NCBI GenBank assembly: GCA_963589785.1
Contig: CAVAMJ010000001.1
Location: forward strand, 219,584 to 283,583
DNA length: 64,000 nucleotides
Direction: 5' to 3'
Source: SIG603 sp963589785
GTDB lineage: Bacteria > Bacillota > Clostridia > Oscillospirales > Acutalibacteraceae
Shown here: piece after piece, positions 1-8,621 of the stretch
Layout: every line of letters starts with the position of its first letter
How positions within the stretch are numbered: position 1 is the stretch's first letter
Notes under the pieces: generated by a model
The model's database searches: none
What the model saw: only the letters and a program-made list of their open reading frames with translations
What the model was told of the DNA's origin: nothing
Position numbers and translations under genes: made by a program

Positions 1-499
1 TTACATTCATTTGCTCAGGCTCAAATTCGTTGAAAAGCGTGACCAAAAGCAACACAAGGTTTGCTTTCACGGATATATATGAAAACTGGTTTCCGTCCAC
101 CGCCGCTTTTAAAATATTTGTGACATAAAATCTCAAAAGCGAAAATCTTCTGTCATCACGGTTATTTTCATCGCAGAGGCAAGTCTTGAAATCGTAGATA
201 TATCCCTTTTGCGAGAGAAGCTTGAAGGTGCTTGCGGGAAAATGCAGCACTAATGCCCTCGTGTTCGGCTTCAGTCTCATGGATGCATGACCCATTCCCG
301 GCGGAATTAAAATTACATCGTTTTCGTTAAGAATATAGTTCTTGTCGCCTCGGCAAAATTCCTGACAGCCCGAAAGTACTATGCTAAGCTCGTATTCATC
401 GCCGTGCCAATGGTAGCGGTAGTTTTTAATATCGTGTGCAAAGACCCTCAGCCTTATATTATCCTTCAATAAACATGGCTCATAATTTGAATCAGCCAA
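1..499 (-). CDS. AraC-type regulator, N-terminal cupin part (cut by window edge)
   Basis: The visible 166 residues form the sugar-sensing cupin half of an AraC/XylS-type regulator: an early HDIKNYRYHWHGDEYEL stretch, then a beta-barrel segment with GDKNYILNENDVILIPPG and MGHASMRL. The C-terminal double helix-turn-helix lies outside the window. There is no ATG in frame at the front; a TTG at 499-497 sits about seven bases after GAGGTGA, so I take TTG as the start. It diverges from the permease and dehydratase genes to its right and is probably their regulator, responding to a sugar acid. The effector is inference. Confidence 0.8.
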   Translation of the reverse strand, partial: MADSNYEPCLLKDNIRLRVFAHDIKNYRYHWHGDEYELSIVLSGCQEFCRGDKNYILNENDVILIPPGMGHASMRLKPNTRALVLHFPASTFKLLSQKGYIYDFKTCLCDENNRDDRRFSLLRFYVTNILKAAVDGNQFSYISVKANLVLLLVTLFNEFEPEQMNV

Positions 500-931
500 A
501 ATTTTTCACCTCATGAAATCAAAATATTTTCCCTATGATAAAATTCAGAATTCTAAATTCACTCAAAGTCACTTCTATATTAGAATATCGTGAAAACGGC
601 TTAATGTCAACGATTTTTGAAGATTTTTAGCGTATATTGTATCCTTTATACTGCATATATTACTAAATATTCCCTTGCTAATTTATATATTATAACAGGG
701 AAAATATTTCGATTATTTTTAGTTTGTGAATAGATATAAAATATCAATTGAAGTTCTACTTTTCCTCTGCCTAAATAAAATCCGTGAATAATATATGCGA
801 CAAAACAAAACCTCAGTGATAATATATCCTCACGATAAAGCCACGCCCGGGCAAGCTAAGCTTATTTACTGTATTTTAGTAAATATCAATTCAAAAATAC
901 TGTATGTAATTGTAGGAGTTTAATCACAGAA
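500..931. promoter_or_regulatory. Divergent control region of the sugar-acid locus
   Basis: This 432-base gap separates the AraC regulator from the permease. It is AT rich and has no plausible gene. An inverted repeat ATTTACT-7 bp-AGTAAAT lies at 864-884, about 50 bases before the permease start, and is a candidate operator or activator site. A loosely repeated GTGATAATATAT-like stretch occurs near 785-835. AGGAG at 914-918 is the permease ribosome binding site, with a rather long 13-base spacer. No convincing consensus -35/-10 pair is present, which fits an activator-dependent promoter. Confidence 0.45.
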
Positions 932-2224
932 ATGAACACTCAAATGATAATTTGCATGGTTATCTTTGCACTCACGCTCGTAAGCTACATGCTGAACAAA
1001 ATCCCCATGTGGCTCACCGCAATGATTTCCATGGCTGCACTCTATTTCACAGGCTGTATTGACGATGCAGGCGCACTCGCTGGCTTCGCAAACAACAATA
1101 CCATCCTTATGGGAACTATGTTTATCGTTGCCTCTGGCTTCCGCAGAACAAGCATGGTAGACGCTATGTGCAACGGCATCATGAAGCTCACTCGCGGCAG
1201 CTTCATCACAGCTTATGCCGGCTACATTCTTCTTGCGCTTTTAGTCACTAACTTCATCGCAAGCCCCATGGTTGTTTACGCTATCGTAAGCCCGCTTTTG
1301 GCTGCTCTTTGCGACAAGACAGGTCACAGCCGCTCACAGTATATGTTCCCCATGATGGTCGTATGCGTAGCTTGCTGCGGTATTCTTCCGCTTTCAACAG
1401 CTATTCAGCAGGCGGGTCAGTTCACCGGATTCATGGAGACCTACGGCTTCGAGGGTCAGTCTATCCGTGCTATCGACTTCTTAATCGGCTCTTGGCCTGT
1501 TCTTATTGTCGTTCCGCTCTGGGCACTCTTCGTAGGCCCTAAGCTCACTCCGAAAACTCCCGTTGTTCCGATTGAGACACTCGAGAAAAAGGGCGGTAAG
1601 GAAGCAGAGAAATTAAGCCCTGTTGTTGACAAAATCGGCATTGTCGTTTTCTTCGCAACAATCATTTGCCTTGTTCTCTCCACTCAGCTCGGTTTGAAGA
1701 CATGGGCAGTCGCACTTGTCGGCTCACTCCTCATGTGCCTTTTCGGCGTAGTGGACAGCAAGAGCGCACTTCGTGATATTCCGTGGGATATGCTCATGCT
1801 CTTTGTCGGTGCTCTCGCACTCGGTACAGCACTCACAAACACAGGTGCGGGCGACCTCATCGGAAACGCTCTCGCAAGCGCAGTCGGCGGAACTCACAAC
1901 AGCTATATTCTCGGCGCACTTTTCTTCATCATTCCGTTCATCCTCACTCAGTTCATGCTCAACCGTTCGGTTTCGGCAGTTTTCGTTCCGATCTGCCTTT
2001 TGACTTGTGCGTCCCTCGGTGCTAACCCAACAGGACTTGTACTCCTCGTAAATTCCGGCTCACTCACAGCCTTCCTCACCCCTATGGCTACTCCGGCTGT
2101 TCCTATGTGCATGGCTGACGGCGGCTACGACCTCAAGTCTCTCTTCAAGTCGGGCGCACTCATCACCCTCGTTCTTCCGATTATCTATATTTTCTATACA
2201 ATGACCGTTTTCCCGGCATTCTAA
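932..2224 (+). CDS. SLC13/arsenite-permease-like anion transporter
   Basis: A 430-residue polytopic membrane protein with roughly 10-12 hydrophobic segments. It has the repeated architecture of the ion-transporter superfamily: a first half ending in LPLSTAIQQAGQF and a second with PWDMLMLFVGALALG and later LTAFLTPMATPAVPM. This resembles SLC13/DASS and CitM-type carboxylate permeases. Expected role: import of an organic anion coupled to sodium or protons. It is followed 23 bases later by a sugar-acid dehydratase of the enolase superfamily, so a hexonate or uronate is a reasonable substrate; this is inferred from context. Family confident, substrate unknown. Confidence 0.8.
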   Translation: MNTQMIICMVIFALTLVSYMLNKIPMWLTAMISMAALYFTGCIDDAGALAGFANNNTILMGTMFIVASGFRRTSMVDAMCNGIMKLTRGSFITAYAGYILLALLVTNFIASPMVVYAIVSPLLAALCDKTGHSRSQYMFPMMVVCVACCGILPLSTAIQQAGQFTGFMETYGFEGQSIRAIDFLIGSWPVLIVVPLWALFVGPKLTPKTPVVPIETLEKKGGKEAEKLSPVVDKIGIVVFFATIICLVLSTQLGLKTWAVALVGSLLMCLFGVVDSKSALRDIPWDMLMLFVGALALGTALTNTGAGDLIGNALASAVGGTHNSYILGALFFIIPFILTQFMLNRSVSAVFVPICLLTCASLGANPTGLVLLVNSGSLTAFLTPMATPAVPMCMADGGYDLKSLFKSGALITLVLPIIYIFYTMTVFPAF

Positions 2225-2247
2225 AATCAAACTTTGAGAGGTATCCC

Positions 2248-3393
2248 ATGAAAATCACTGATGTAAAGCTTCGTTTTGCAAAGCATTATCTGTTCGTTCA
2301 GGTTTATACCGATGCCGGCATCGTCGGTCTCGGTGAAGCCGGAAACTGGGGTTATTTACAGGCGACAGCTTCCGCTATCGAGAAATTCGCCGATTACCTC
2401 ATCGGAAAAGACCCTTTCCGCATCGAGGATTTCAACCAGAATTTTCTTCGCTCCGTCTATTTCCGCGGTTCTGTCATAATGAGTGCGATTTCTGCTATCG
2501 ACATCGCTCTCTGGGACATCAAGGGCAAGGCTCTGGGCGTTCCCGTTTATGAGCTTCTCGGCGGCAAGACAAGAGATAAGGTAAGAGTTTATGCATCCGT
2601 CATGCATGTCACAGAGGACATAGACGAGCTTGCAAAGCAGTATGTCGATTTGAAGAACATGGGCTTCACCGCCGCAAAAATCTTCTGCAACGGCCCGATA
2701 AGCTCCCCGGACGGCAAGCACGAGTTCTTCTCGAGCAGAGTTGAGCACGAGACAAGCAAGGTCAAGGCGGCAAGAGAGGCTGTCGGAGATGACTTCGATT
2801 TCATCCTCGAGTGCCACAGAGGAATGACTCTCCCAGAGGCTGTCGCATTCGGCAGAGCAGTCGAGAAATACCGCCCGATGGTTCTTGAAGACCCCGTTCC
2901 GCCAGACAACATCGACACCATGGCTGAGGTTGCCTCAAAGGTTGGCGTGCCTATCGCAACAGGCGAGAGAGCAATTGACCTTCGTGAGTGCGAGATGCTC
3001 ATGTCCCGTCACGCTTGCCAGTATATCCGCCCCGACGTTTGTGCAGTCGGCGGAATCACAACAAGCAAGAAGATTGCGGCTATCGCAGAGGCTCGAGACG
3101 TACTCGTTATTCCTCACAATCCGCTCGGCCCTGTCTCCACTGCGGCATGCTTGCAGATTTGCGCATCCATTCCGAACCTCGGAATTCAGGAATTGCCCGG
3201 CTTCTGCCTGAACGGCGCAGAGGACGCTATGGTTAAAAATCCGCTCAAATTCGAGGACGGCTGTATGTTCATACCGGATGCTCCGGGAATCGGAGTTGAG
3301 CTTGCAGACAACGCTGAGGAGCTCTATCCCGCTAACGAGCGTGGTAGCAATGCCGCAAGGAGAGCCTTTGACGGCTCAGTCAAAGACTGGTAA
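2248..3393 (+). CDS. Mandelate racemase/enolase-superfamily sugar-acid dehydratase
   Basis: A 381-residue protein with the N-terminal capping domain (1-110) and TIM-barrel of the mandelate racemase subgroup. Visible catalytic elements are Lys144 in AAKIF, E188-C-H190 at the second barrel strand, E214 in LEDP, E240 in ATGER, D263 in RPDVCAVGG, and H290 in PHNPLGP. The two histidines resemble the galactonate and mannonate dehydratase type, which removes water from aldonic acids to give 2-keto-3-deoxy acids. The upstream permease probably supplies the substrate. Exact specificity cannot be read; no KDG kinase or aldolase lies beside it. Confidence 0.85.
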   Translation: MKITDVKLRFAKHYLFVQVYTDAGIVGLGEAGNWGYLQATASAIEKFADYLIGKDPFRIEDFNQNFLRSVYFRGSVIMSAISAIDIALWDIKGKALGVPVYELLGGKTRDKVRVYASVMHVTEDIDELAKQYVDLKNMGFTAAKIFCNGPISSPDGKHEFFSSRVEHETSKVKAAREAVGDDFDFILECHRGMTLPEAVAFGRAVEKYRPMVLEDPVPPDNIDTMAEVASKVGVPIATGERAIDLRECEMLMSRHACQYIRPDVCAVGGITTSKKIAAIAEARDVLVIPHNPLGPVSTAACLQICASIPNLGIQELPGFCLNGAEDAMVKNPLKFEDGCMFIPDAPGIGVELADNAEELYPANERGSNAARRAFDGSVKDW

Positions 3394-3449
3394 TTAATTT
3401 AGCACTGCCTCATTAACTCATAACAATCAACACACTTCCAAAAAGCAGA

Positions 3450-3489
3450 AATTCCCGACACCGTTTTCACTCGGTGTCGGGAATTTTTT
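3450..3489 (+). terminator. Intrinsic terminator after dehydratase
   Basis: Fourteen-base stem AATTCCCGACACCG (3450-3463) pairs with 3472-3485, eight-base loop, followed by a T run. It lies between convergent genes; on the minus strand it is followed by a weaker T-rich stretch and may also serve the CHAP gene. Confidence 0.9.
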
Positions 3490-3500
3490 GTTATCTTAAT

Positions 3501-4943
3501 TTACTTGTGACACTTGCATTTGCATTTGTCACTGCCCTTGCACTGCTGTACCTTCTCGCTTGAATAGCAGGTGTAGCCGTGAATGTGGCCCGTTGTCTCA
3601 GTCGTTTTGCAGATGAGCTTTCCGTCCTCATCGTAGCAATCAAATGTGTGGACATGACCTTTTTGCTCCTGTCCGCAAACGGCGGTTTTCACCGTCTTGT
3701 AGCAAGCGCATTTTCTCGGAAGAACACCGTAGCCGAGTATACTTCCATCATCGGGGCTGTAAGTGTTCTCCTGAACGAAGTCACTTGAATTTCCCTCGAT
3801 AGTCTTAATTTCGGTGATGCTTCCCTTTTTGTCTCTCTTGACGGACTCCACAATACCGACATGGTCGGCAAGTCCGTCACCGTCATATGTGAAAAAGATT
3901 ATATCGCCGTATTTCGGTTCATAGTCCCCTTTGCTCTTGAACATATCCTTTGCGGTCAATGTGCTTACCCATCTTGGTGCACTTGCCTCATAAGGAACCT
4001 CGCTCGAAGGAATATCCGCATAGTTAAGGCAGAACGAAACGAACATAGCGCACCAATCGGCATACGGAGAGCCGTACCATGCGCCGTAGCGTGTGTAGCC
4101 GAGTGCTCTGTCCTCGTCATCCTCGTTCTCTGCTTCCTCGACCTCGTAGTTATATTTACTCTCACGGTAGCCGATTTGGCTCTTTGCAACCGTGACCAAG
4201 TCCTTTGCCCAGTCTCCTGTCAGGTTTCCGGGTAAGGTGCTCTCCCAAGTGGACTGCGACTCGAGGTCGGCAGATTTATTTGTGTAGCAAATGAGCTTAT
4301 GCTCGTGCTCTTCCTTTTTACAGGTGAGAACCTTCTCGTAGCACTCGTCCGTGTGCTTATGCGCAGTGACAGTCTGCTCGTCCGAAGTGCTTGCCTCTGT
4401 CGTTTCGGATTCTAAAGGCGCTGTCTCCTCTGCGGGCGCTTCGGTAGAAAGCTCGCAAATGAGAACCTGTTCCACATTATAACAGCTCTCGTCGTGAGTA
4501 TGTCCCTCGCTCTCCTCGAGTGTGCAGATGAGGTTTCCCTCTTCGTCATAACACTCCTCGCCGTGGGCGTGACCCTCGCTCTCCTCAAGACCGCAAATCA
4601 ATGTGGTGACCGTTTCGTAGCATTCATCCGTATGCACATGGACAGGCTGAGGCTCAGGTGTCGCTGTCGGCTCGGGGGTCGGGGTTACCTCGGGCTCCTC
4701 GGTTTCCTCCAGCTTGCAGATAAGCTTTTTCTCGTAACACTTCTCCTCATCGTGCTTGTGCTCCTCGTGACCGCAGGTCGGCGTGAGCTCCTCGTCTGCG
4801 CTTGCCGTGAAAACAAAGCCCGAGGAAAGCACCATGGTAAGTGCCATAGTGAATGATACAAAACGAACAGTATTTTTCTTTAACCGCTTGCCGACTTTTC
4901 TCGTTTTTGACGGGCAAGCGTGCTCATGGGGTAAGATTTGCAT
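3501..4943 (-). CDS. Secreted CHAP-domain protein with His/Cys repeats
   Basis: I place the start at the ATG at 4943, five bases after TTGGAG; a TTG 15 bases further out would overlap the TetR stop. Numbered from that outer TTG, residues 1-54 form a long basic signal peptide ending near SADEE. Residues 62-225 carry five units of the form HxHxxxCY followed 7-11 residues later by a Cys, split by a TPTPEPTATPEP linker. Residues 250-415 are a CHAP cysteine-peptidase/amidase domain with Cys303 in DWCAMFVS, His366 in ADHVGIVE and Asn390. Two more His/Cys units and a CKCKCHK tail close the protein. The CHAP part should cut peptidoglycan peptide or amide bonds outside the cell. The repeats look capable of binding metal but have no assigned role. 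It is the second gene of a TetR operon. Confidence 0.85.
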   Translation of the reverse strand: MQILPHEHACPSKTRKVGKRLKKNTVRFVSFTMALTMVLSSGFVFTASADEELTPTCGHEEHKHDEEKCYEKKLICKLEETEEPEVTPTPEPTATPEPQPVHVHTDECYETVTTLICGLEESEGHAHGEECYDEEGNLICTLEESEGHTHDESCYNVEQVLICELSTEAPAEETAPLESETTEASTSDEQTVTAHKHTDECYEKVLTCKKEEHEHKLICYTNKSADLESQSTWESTLPGNLTGDWAKDLVTVAKSQIGYRESKYNYEVEEAENEDDEDRALGYTRYGAWYGSPYADWCAMFVSFCLNYADIPSSEVPYEASAPRWVSTLTAKDMFKSKGDYEPKYGDIIFFTYDGDGLADHVGIVESVKRDKKGSITEIKTIEGNSSDFVQENTYSPDDGSILGYGVLPRKCACYKTVKTAVCGQEQKGHVHTFDCYDEDGKLICKTTETTGHIHGYTCYSSEKVQQCKGSDKCKCKCHK

Positions 4944-4954
4944 TTTTTCTCCAA

Positions 4955-5614
4955 TCAAATTGTATCCGACTCAAAATAAGAGTCGCTTACGTCCCACACA
5001 TCCATTCCAAGATGATGGAAAAGATTTGCGAAGACGGATCGAAAAACTCGCTTTTCAATAATTTCTTCCTGTTTGAAAAATCCGAGATGCATTTTAACCG
5101 CAATTGAAACGGTATTGTCAATTATATTCGAAATGAGAACATTCATGTGAACCTTTTGAGTCAAATTGAATGCTTCTCCTACTCTCGCTATGAATTTGTT
5201 GAGATATTTGTAATTTTGCATTCTTTCCACGTGAAGTTCCTTGGTGTAGTATGCCGAATTATAAAACCTCCAGTAAAAAACGACTTTCTCACGATTCTCT
5301 GTGAGAAACTTCCAGTATTTTCTCCAAAGAAAAATACAAGCCTTTACAAGATCATCTGTTGTGGTCACGCTGAGCACATGTTGCTTTATTGTGTCATAAC
5401 AGCAATCTGCTATTTTCTTGTCGATTTCCATAAATGCCGACGTCATAAGGTCTTGCAAATCGGAATAGCACTGGTAGATGTACGGGTCGGAAAGTCCGCA
5501 TCCCGACGACACTCTTCTTACAGTGCAGCGCTCAATGCCTTCAGTTGCCACAATGTGGTAAGCTGAAGCCTGAAGCATTTCTTTTAGTTCTTGCTTAGAA
5601 TATTTTCCTGCCAT
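4955..5614 (-). CDS. TetR-family transcriptional regulator
   Basis: 219 residues with an N-terminal helix-turn-helix (about 12-55, containing ATEGIERCTVRRVSSGCGLSD) and a long helical ligand/dimer domain typical of TetR proteins. Its stop lies 11 bases before the CHAP start, so the two are almost certainly co-transcribed and the regulator probably controls itself and the secreted protein. AGGAG precedes the ATG. Immediately upstream lies a (TA)11 tract and then a near-consensus promoter with a repeated TGTGCAA element. The ligand is unknown. Confidence 0.85.
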   Translation of the reverse strand: MAGKYSKQELKEMLQASAYHIVATEGIERCTVRRVSSGCGLSDPYIYQCYSDLQDLMTSAFMEIDKKIADCCYDTIKQHVLSVTTTDDLVKACIFLWRKYWKFLTENREKVVFYWRFYNSAYYTKELHVERMQNYKYLNKFIARVGEAFNLTQKVHMNVLISNIIDNTVSIAVKMHLGFFKQEEIIEKRVFRSVFANLFHHLGMDVWDVSDSYFESDTI

Positions 5615-5624
5615 GTTAAGCTCC

Positions 5625-5647
5625 TATATATATATATATATATATAT
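5625..5647. repeat. (TA)11 dinucleotide microsatellite
   Basis: Uninterrupted TA repeat of 23 bases directly between the ribosome binding site of the TetR gene and its promoter/operator. Tracts like this can change length by slippage. Here that would alter the 5' untranslated leader of the TetR-CHAP transcript. Confidence 0.9.
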
Positions 5648-5650
5648 TAG

Positions 5651-5709
5651 TGTGCAATACTTGTGCAACACATCGTCCCAATTTTAACACAGCACAAATA
5701 TTATGTCAA
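5651..5709 (-). promoter_or_regulatory. Promoter and putative operator of the TetR-CHAP operon
   Basis: On the minus strand TTGACA (5704-5709) and TAAAAT (5681-5686) are separated by exactly 17 bases. Downstream of the -10 lie two TGTGCAA copies (plus-strand reading, 5651-5657 and 5662-5668) with an 11-base period, on one face of the helix. They are a candidate binding site for the TetR protein. Confidence 0.65.
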
Positions 5710-5928
5710 GTTTTGTCAAAATCACAAGAGCCCAAAACAGCCATACAAAAGCACGATATTTGTCACTTAATATGCAATTACATATTTAAAATCACACCTA
5801 ATGTTACCAAGACCAAAAACCATTTCGTTTTTTGTTTAAAAAACAGATTTTTCAAACATAAAAATTTTAGCACTTTGATTTTCTAAAGTCAAATGATTTG
5901 CTAGTATTCTCGTGCGCTCTAAAGCATA
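5710..5928. other. AT-rich intergenic gap
   Basis: About 220 bases between the TetR promoter and the MATE stop codon. I see no gene, RNA or clear terminator in it. Confidence 0.6.
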
Positions 5929-7296
5929 TCATTTTGCTTTATTTAAAGGAGCAAGCCAAGAATTTCTCGCAAGGCGAATGAGGAATGCTATTCCAAGGAA
6001 CGAGAGCTGAACCGCCATGGCAATCCATGCGCCCTGAAGTCCCATGCTCTTTGTGAGAAGAAGTGAAAGAGTAATTCTAATTCCCCACATCGAGGCAAAG
6101 TTGATGAGACTCGGTGCGAGGGTTTTGCCCGCACCTCTGAAAACTCCGTTTGCGACGATTGATGCACCGAAAAGCGGCTCTGCAAGAAGCTCTATTCTAA
6201 GGCACTTTGTCGCAAGCGAAACTACATCGGCATCAGTACTGAGCAAGCCGACAACGAACGGAGAAGCCACAAACATCGCCGCACCCGTCACCGCCATTAT
6301 GCTCATTCCGAGTATCGTAGCCATCCAGCCGAGTCGCTTGGTGAGGTCTGTCCTCTTTGCGCCTATGCTCTGACCGATGAGCGTTGTCGCCGCCGATGAA
6401 ATACCGTAACCCGGCATATAGCAAAGCGCCTCCGCCGTGACACCGAAAGAGTTTGCCGCAATCGCAACCGTTCCCAGTGGAGCGATGATTCTCGTACTCA
6501 TGACTTGTGCGCCTGTGGTTATCACCTGTTCGAATGCAATGGGCAGAGAAATCTTTGCCGCACGCTTTAATACAGACTTCTCAAAAACAGTTTTTTCGTC
6601 CGATCTGATTTTAAGCACAGGACTTTTCAAAAGCTGGAAATACATCATGAAAAGTGCTGTCAGAAGCTCCGCCGATGCCGTTCCGAGTGCCGCTCCCATT
6701 ACGCCGAGTCCAATACCGTAGATGAAAAGCCAGTTGAACACCACGTCCCAGAAGCACATCATGACATGAAGCGCGCTGGGCACACGCATATTACCCGTTG
6801 CCTGAAGCATTGAGCCGGCAAGGGTGTTCAGCTCGACAAACGGAAGCGAAAGTCCGTAGACGAGGAAATACTTCGTTGCATCGGCTACAATATCTTCGTT
6901 TCCGCCAAGAATAAACGGAAGCGGCTTAGCTATCGCCGCCGCTGACAGCGCAAGTATCAAGCTGAGTCCCACGCAAACAAAATAGGACTGCCGCATGACA
7001 TTTCTTGCGTGCTTTTCGTCGCCCGCACCGATCGCCTGTGCCACCTGAACGCTGAATCCCGTGACTATCGCCATGTTCACTCCGCCGAAAAGCCATGTCG
7101 TAGAGGAGACAAGTCCGATTGAAGCTGAGCCCTCCGCTCCGAGTCTTCCAACCATGGACGCATCGATATACTGCATGATAATCGAGGAAATCTGAGCCAA
7201 TATCGCAGGCAAAGCAAGCTTTAATATAAGCATGACTTGTTCATTAAAAGTGAGAGCCTTTCCCGCTCTCATTTCAGCCAAAAAATCTCTTCTCAT
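5929..7296 (-). CDS. MATE-family multidrug/metabolite efflux pump
   Basis: 455 residues with about 12 transmembrane helices in two homologous halves. The N half has ALPAILAQISSIIMQYIDASMVG, the typical MATE entry motif, and the second half repeats it at ISLPIAFEQVITTGAQVMSTRI. These proteins expel organic cations or metabolites using a sodium or proton gradient. GGGAG precedes the ATG. It is a single-gene unit. Its promoter is overlapped by a perfect inverted repeat, so it is probably repressor controlled; no regulator gene is adjacent. Substrate unknown. Confidence 0.9.
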   Translation of the reverse strand: MRRDFLAEMRAGKALTFNEQVMLILKLALPAILAQISSIIMQYIDASMVGRLGAEGSASIGLVSSTTWLFGGVNMAIVTGFSVQVAQAIGAGDEKHARNVMRQSYFVCVGLSLILALSAAAIAKPLPFILGGNEDIVADATKYFLVYGLSLPFVELNTLAGSMLQATGNMRVPSALHVMMCFWDVVFNWLFIYGIGLGVMGAALGTASAELLTALFMMYFQLLKSPVLKIRSDEKTVFEKSVLKRAAKISLPIAFEQVITTGAQVMSTRIIAPLGTVAIAANSFGVTAEALCYMPGYGISSAATTLIGQSIGAKRTDLTKRLGWMATILGMSIMAVTGAAMFVASPFVVGLLSTDADVVSLATKCLRIELLAEPLFGASIVANGVFRGAGKTLAPSLINFASMWGIRITLSLLLTKSMGLQGAWIAMAVQLSFLGIAFLIRLARNSWLAPLNKAK

Positions 7297-7337
7297 TTTA
7301 CAACTCCCTAAATCCTAAATATAAATCCTATGATAAC

Positions 7338-7366
7338 AATTCTATCATATTGATAGAATTAGTCAA
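7338..7366 (-). promoter_or_regulatory. MATE promoter with overlapping operator
   Basis: Minus-strand TTGACT (7361-7366) and TAGAAT (7339-7344), spacer 16. A perfect 10-bp inverted repeat, AATTCTATCA (7338-7347) and TGATAGAATT (7351-7360), covers the spacer and the -10 box. This is the classical position for a repressor of the MarR or TetR type. Confidence 0.65.
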
Positions 7367-7376
7367 ACTAATCACA

Positions 7377-7408
7377 AGAAAAAACACCCGTTTTCTCACG
7401 GGTGTGAT
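7377..7408 (-). terminator. Terminator of the iminopeptidase-like gene
   Basis: Minus-strand stem ACACCCG/CGGGTGT with an 8-base loop followed by TTTTTT, just after the stop of the downstream-facing hydrolase gene. Confidence 0.85.
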
Positions 7409-7414
7409 TTTCTG

Positions 7415-8299
7415 TTAATCTCCGACAGAGCGGAACCATTCTTTCAATAGTTTTAGATATCCTTCGTTGTCCTCGACAAAGCACATATGACGGCAGTCTC
7501 TGAAAAGCTCCCACCTCGAATTCGGAATTCTGTCATACATATACTTTGCGATATACGGTGTGCAAAGGTCGTTGCCGCCGCTGATTATAAGTGACGGCTC
7601 CTTTATATTCTCCAAAAGTCTCGTGACGTCAAAATCCTTAAGTGAGCCTGTAGGAGTAAATTCATTCGGTCCCCAGCCGCAGACATAGGACTCCGTTCCC
7701 GACTTTTTCTTTCGGTTCACGCACTCGAAAACACTCTCCTTGGCGGCAGCATGGCGCACCATGTATTCGTCCACCGCCTCAAGGTAATCCTCCCGTGTGT
7801 AGTCTTCTGTTGCACACGCTACAGAGATTGCTTCTCGCATTTTCTCGGGAAGCTCCCCTATCATTCTGTACTGCTCCTTTTCCCAAAGTCTCGAGCTTGG
7901 GAGCGTACTTGAGAGAATGATGCTCTTCACGCCCTCTGGATTATGCTTGCAGACATACTCAAGAAGAAGCATGCCTCCCCAGCTTTGACCGAGAATATGA
8001 ACCTCGTCAAGACCTAACTGCTCTCTTACTGCCTTTAGCTCTCCCATCCAAGTGTCCATAGTCCAAAGTTCAGGGCAGCCGTCAAGGTAAGAGTTTCCGC
8101 AGCCTATCTGATCGTACATGATAAGCTGTCTGTCGTCCTCCTCTGCGAGTCTATCGAGCACCTCGAAGTAATTGTGAGTTGAGCCGGGACCGCCGTGAAG
8201 AAGCAAAAGCGGTGCTTTTGCGCTTTCGCTCTTTTCGCCGACAATGCGGCAATAGGTCTTGCGGCCCATATAATCTATATATTTTTCTGTAATTTTCAT
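7415..8299 (-). CDS. Proline iminopeptidase-like alpha/beta hydrolase (S33)
   Basis: I choose the ATG at 8299, nine bases after AGGAG, giving 294 residues; an ATG 27 bases upstream lacks a ribosome site. From this start, HGGPG (35-39) forms the oxyanion region, Ser106 is the nucleophile in GQSWGG, Asp244 sits in SGGNDLCTP and His271 in CRHMCF. HGGPGS plus the cap region are typical of tricorn-interacting/proline iminopeptidases, which remove N-terminal proline or other residues from peptides in the cytoplasm. No signal peptide. Monocistronic, with its own terminator. Substrate specificity unproven. Confidence 0.85.
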   Translation of the reverse strand: MKITEKYIDYMGRKTYCRIVGEKSESAKAPLLLLHGGPGSTHNYFEVLDRLAEEDDRQLIMYDQIGCGNSYLDGCPELWTMDTWMGELKAVREQLGLDEVHILGQSWGGMLLLEYVCKHNPEGVKSIILSSTLPSSRLWEKEQYRMIGELPEKMREAISVACATEDYTREDYLEAVDEYMVRHAAAKESVFECVNRKKKSGTESYVCGWGPNEFTPTGSLKDFDVTRLLENIKEPSLIISGGNDLCTPYIAKYMYDRIPNSRWELFRDCRHMCFVEDNEGYLKLLKEWFRSVGD

Positions 8300-8375
8300 A
8301 TTATCACGCTCCTTTGCGTTTTCCACTCTAATCTAACACAACCGAAACTAAAGGTCAATAAGTGTAAATCAAGCA

Positions 8376-8412
8376 AAAAGCACCAAGGGCGGCTAAGCCC
8401 TAAGTGCTCAAG
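8376..8412 (-). terminator. Terminator of small membrane-protein gene
   Basis: Minus strand: AGCAC-tt-AGGGC pairs with GCCCT-tg-GTGCT around a TTAGCC loop, followed by TTTT. It lies 30 bases past the stop of the 59-residue protein. Confidence 0.75.
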
Positions 8413-8441
8413 GAAAAATAAATATGAGAGGTTGTTTTTAT

Positions 8442-8621
8442 TTAGTCTGTGCCGTCAGTCTCTATGTCGGCAGTGTCTTCTGAGGAATTTTCTATCATCT
8501 GAACGCTCTCATTGTTTGCCTGCGTATCCTTGCTCTGAGCGCTCACAACTATCATCTTGAGCCCCGTCAAAAGCACGGCAACTGTAAGCAGCATGCATAA
8601 AAGCTTAACATATCTTGTCAT
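8442..8621 (-). CDS. Small single-pass secreted or membrane protein, 59 aa
   Basis: The protein starts MTRYVKLLCMLLTVAVLL, one hydrophobic segment, followed by a polar acidic tail (QANNESVQMIENSSEDTADIE). A strong ribosome site, GAGAGGA, lies seven bases before the ATG, and a terminator follows, so the gene looks genuine. The segment could be a signal anchor or an uncleaved signal peptide; there is no lipobox. I do not recognise a family and cannot assign a function. Confidence 0.7.
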   Translation of the reverse strand: MTRYVKLLCMLLTVAVLLTGLKMIVVSAQSKDTQANNESVQMIENSSEDTADIETDGTD

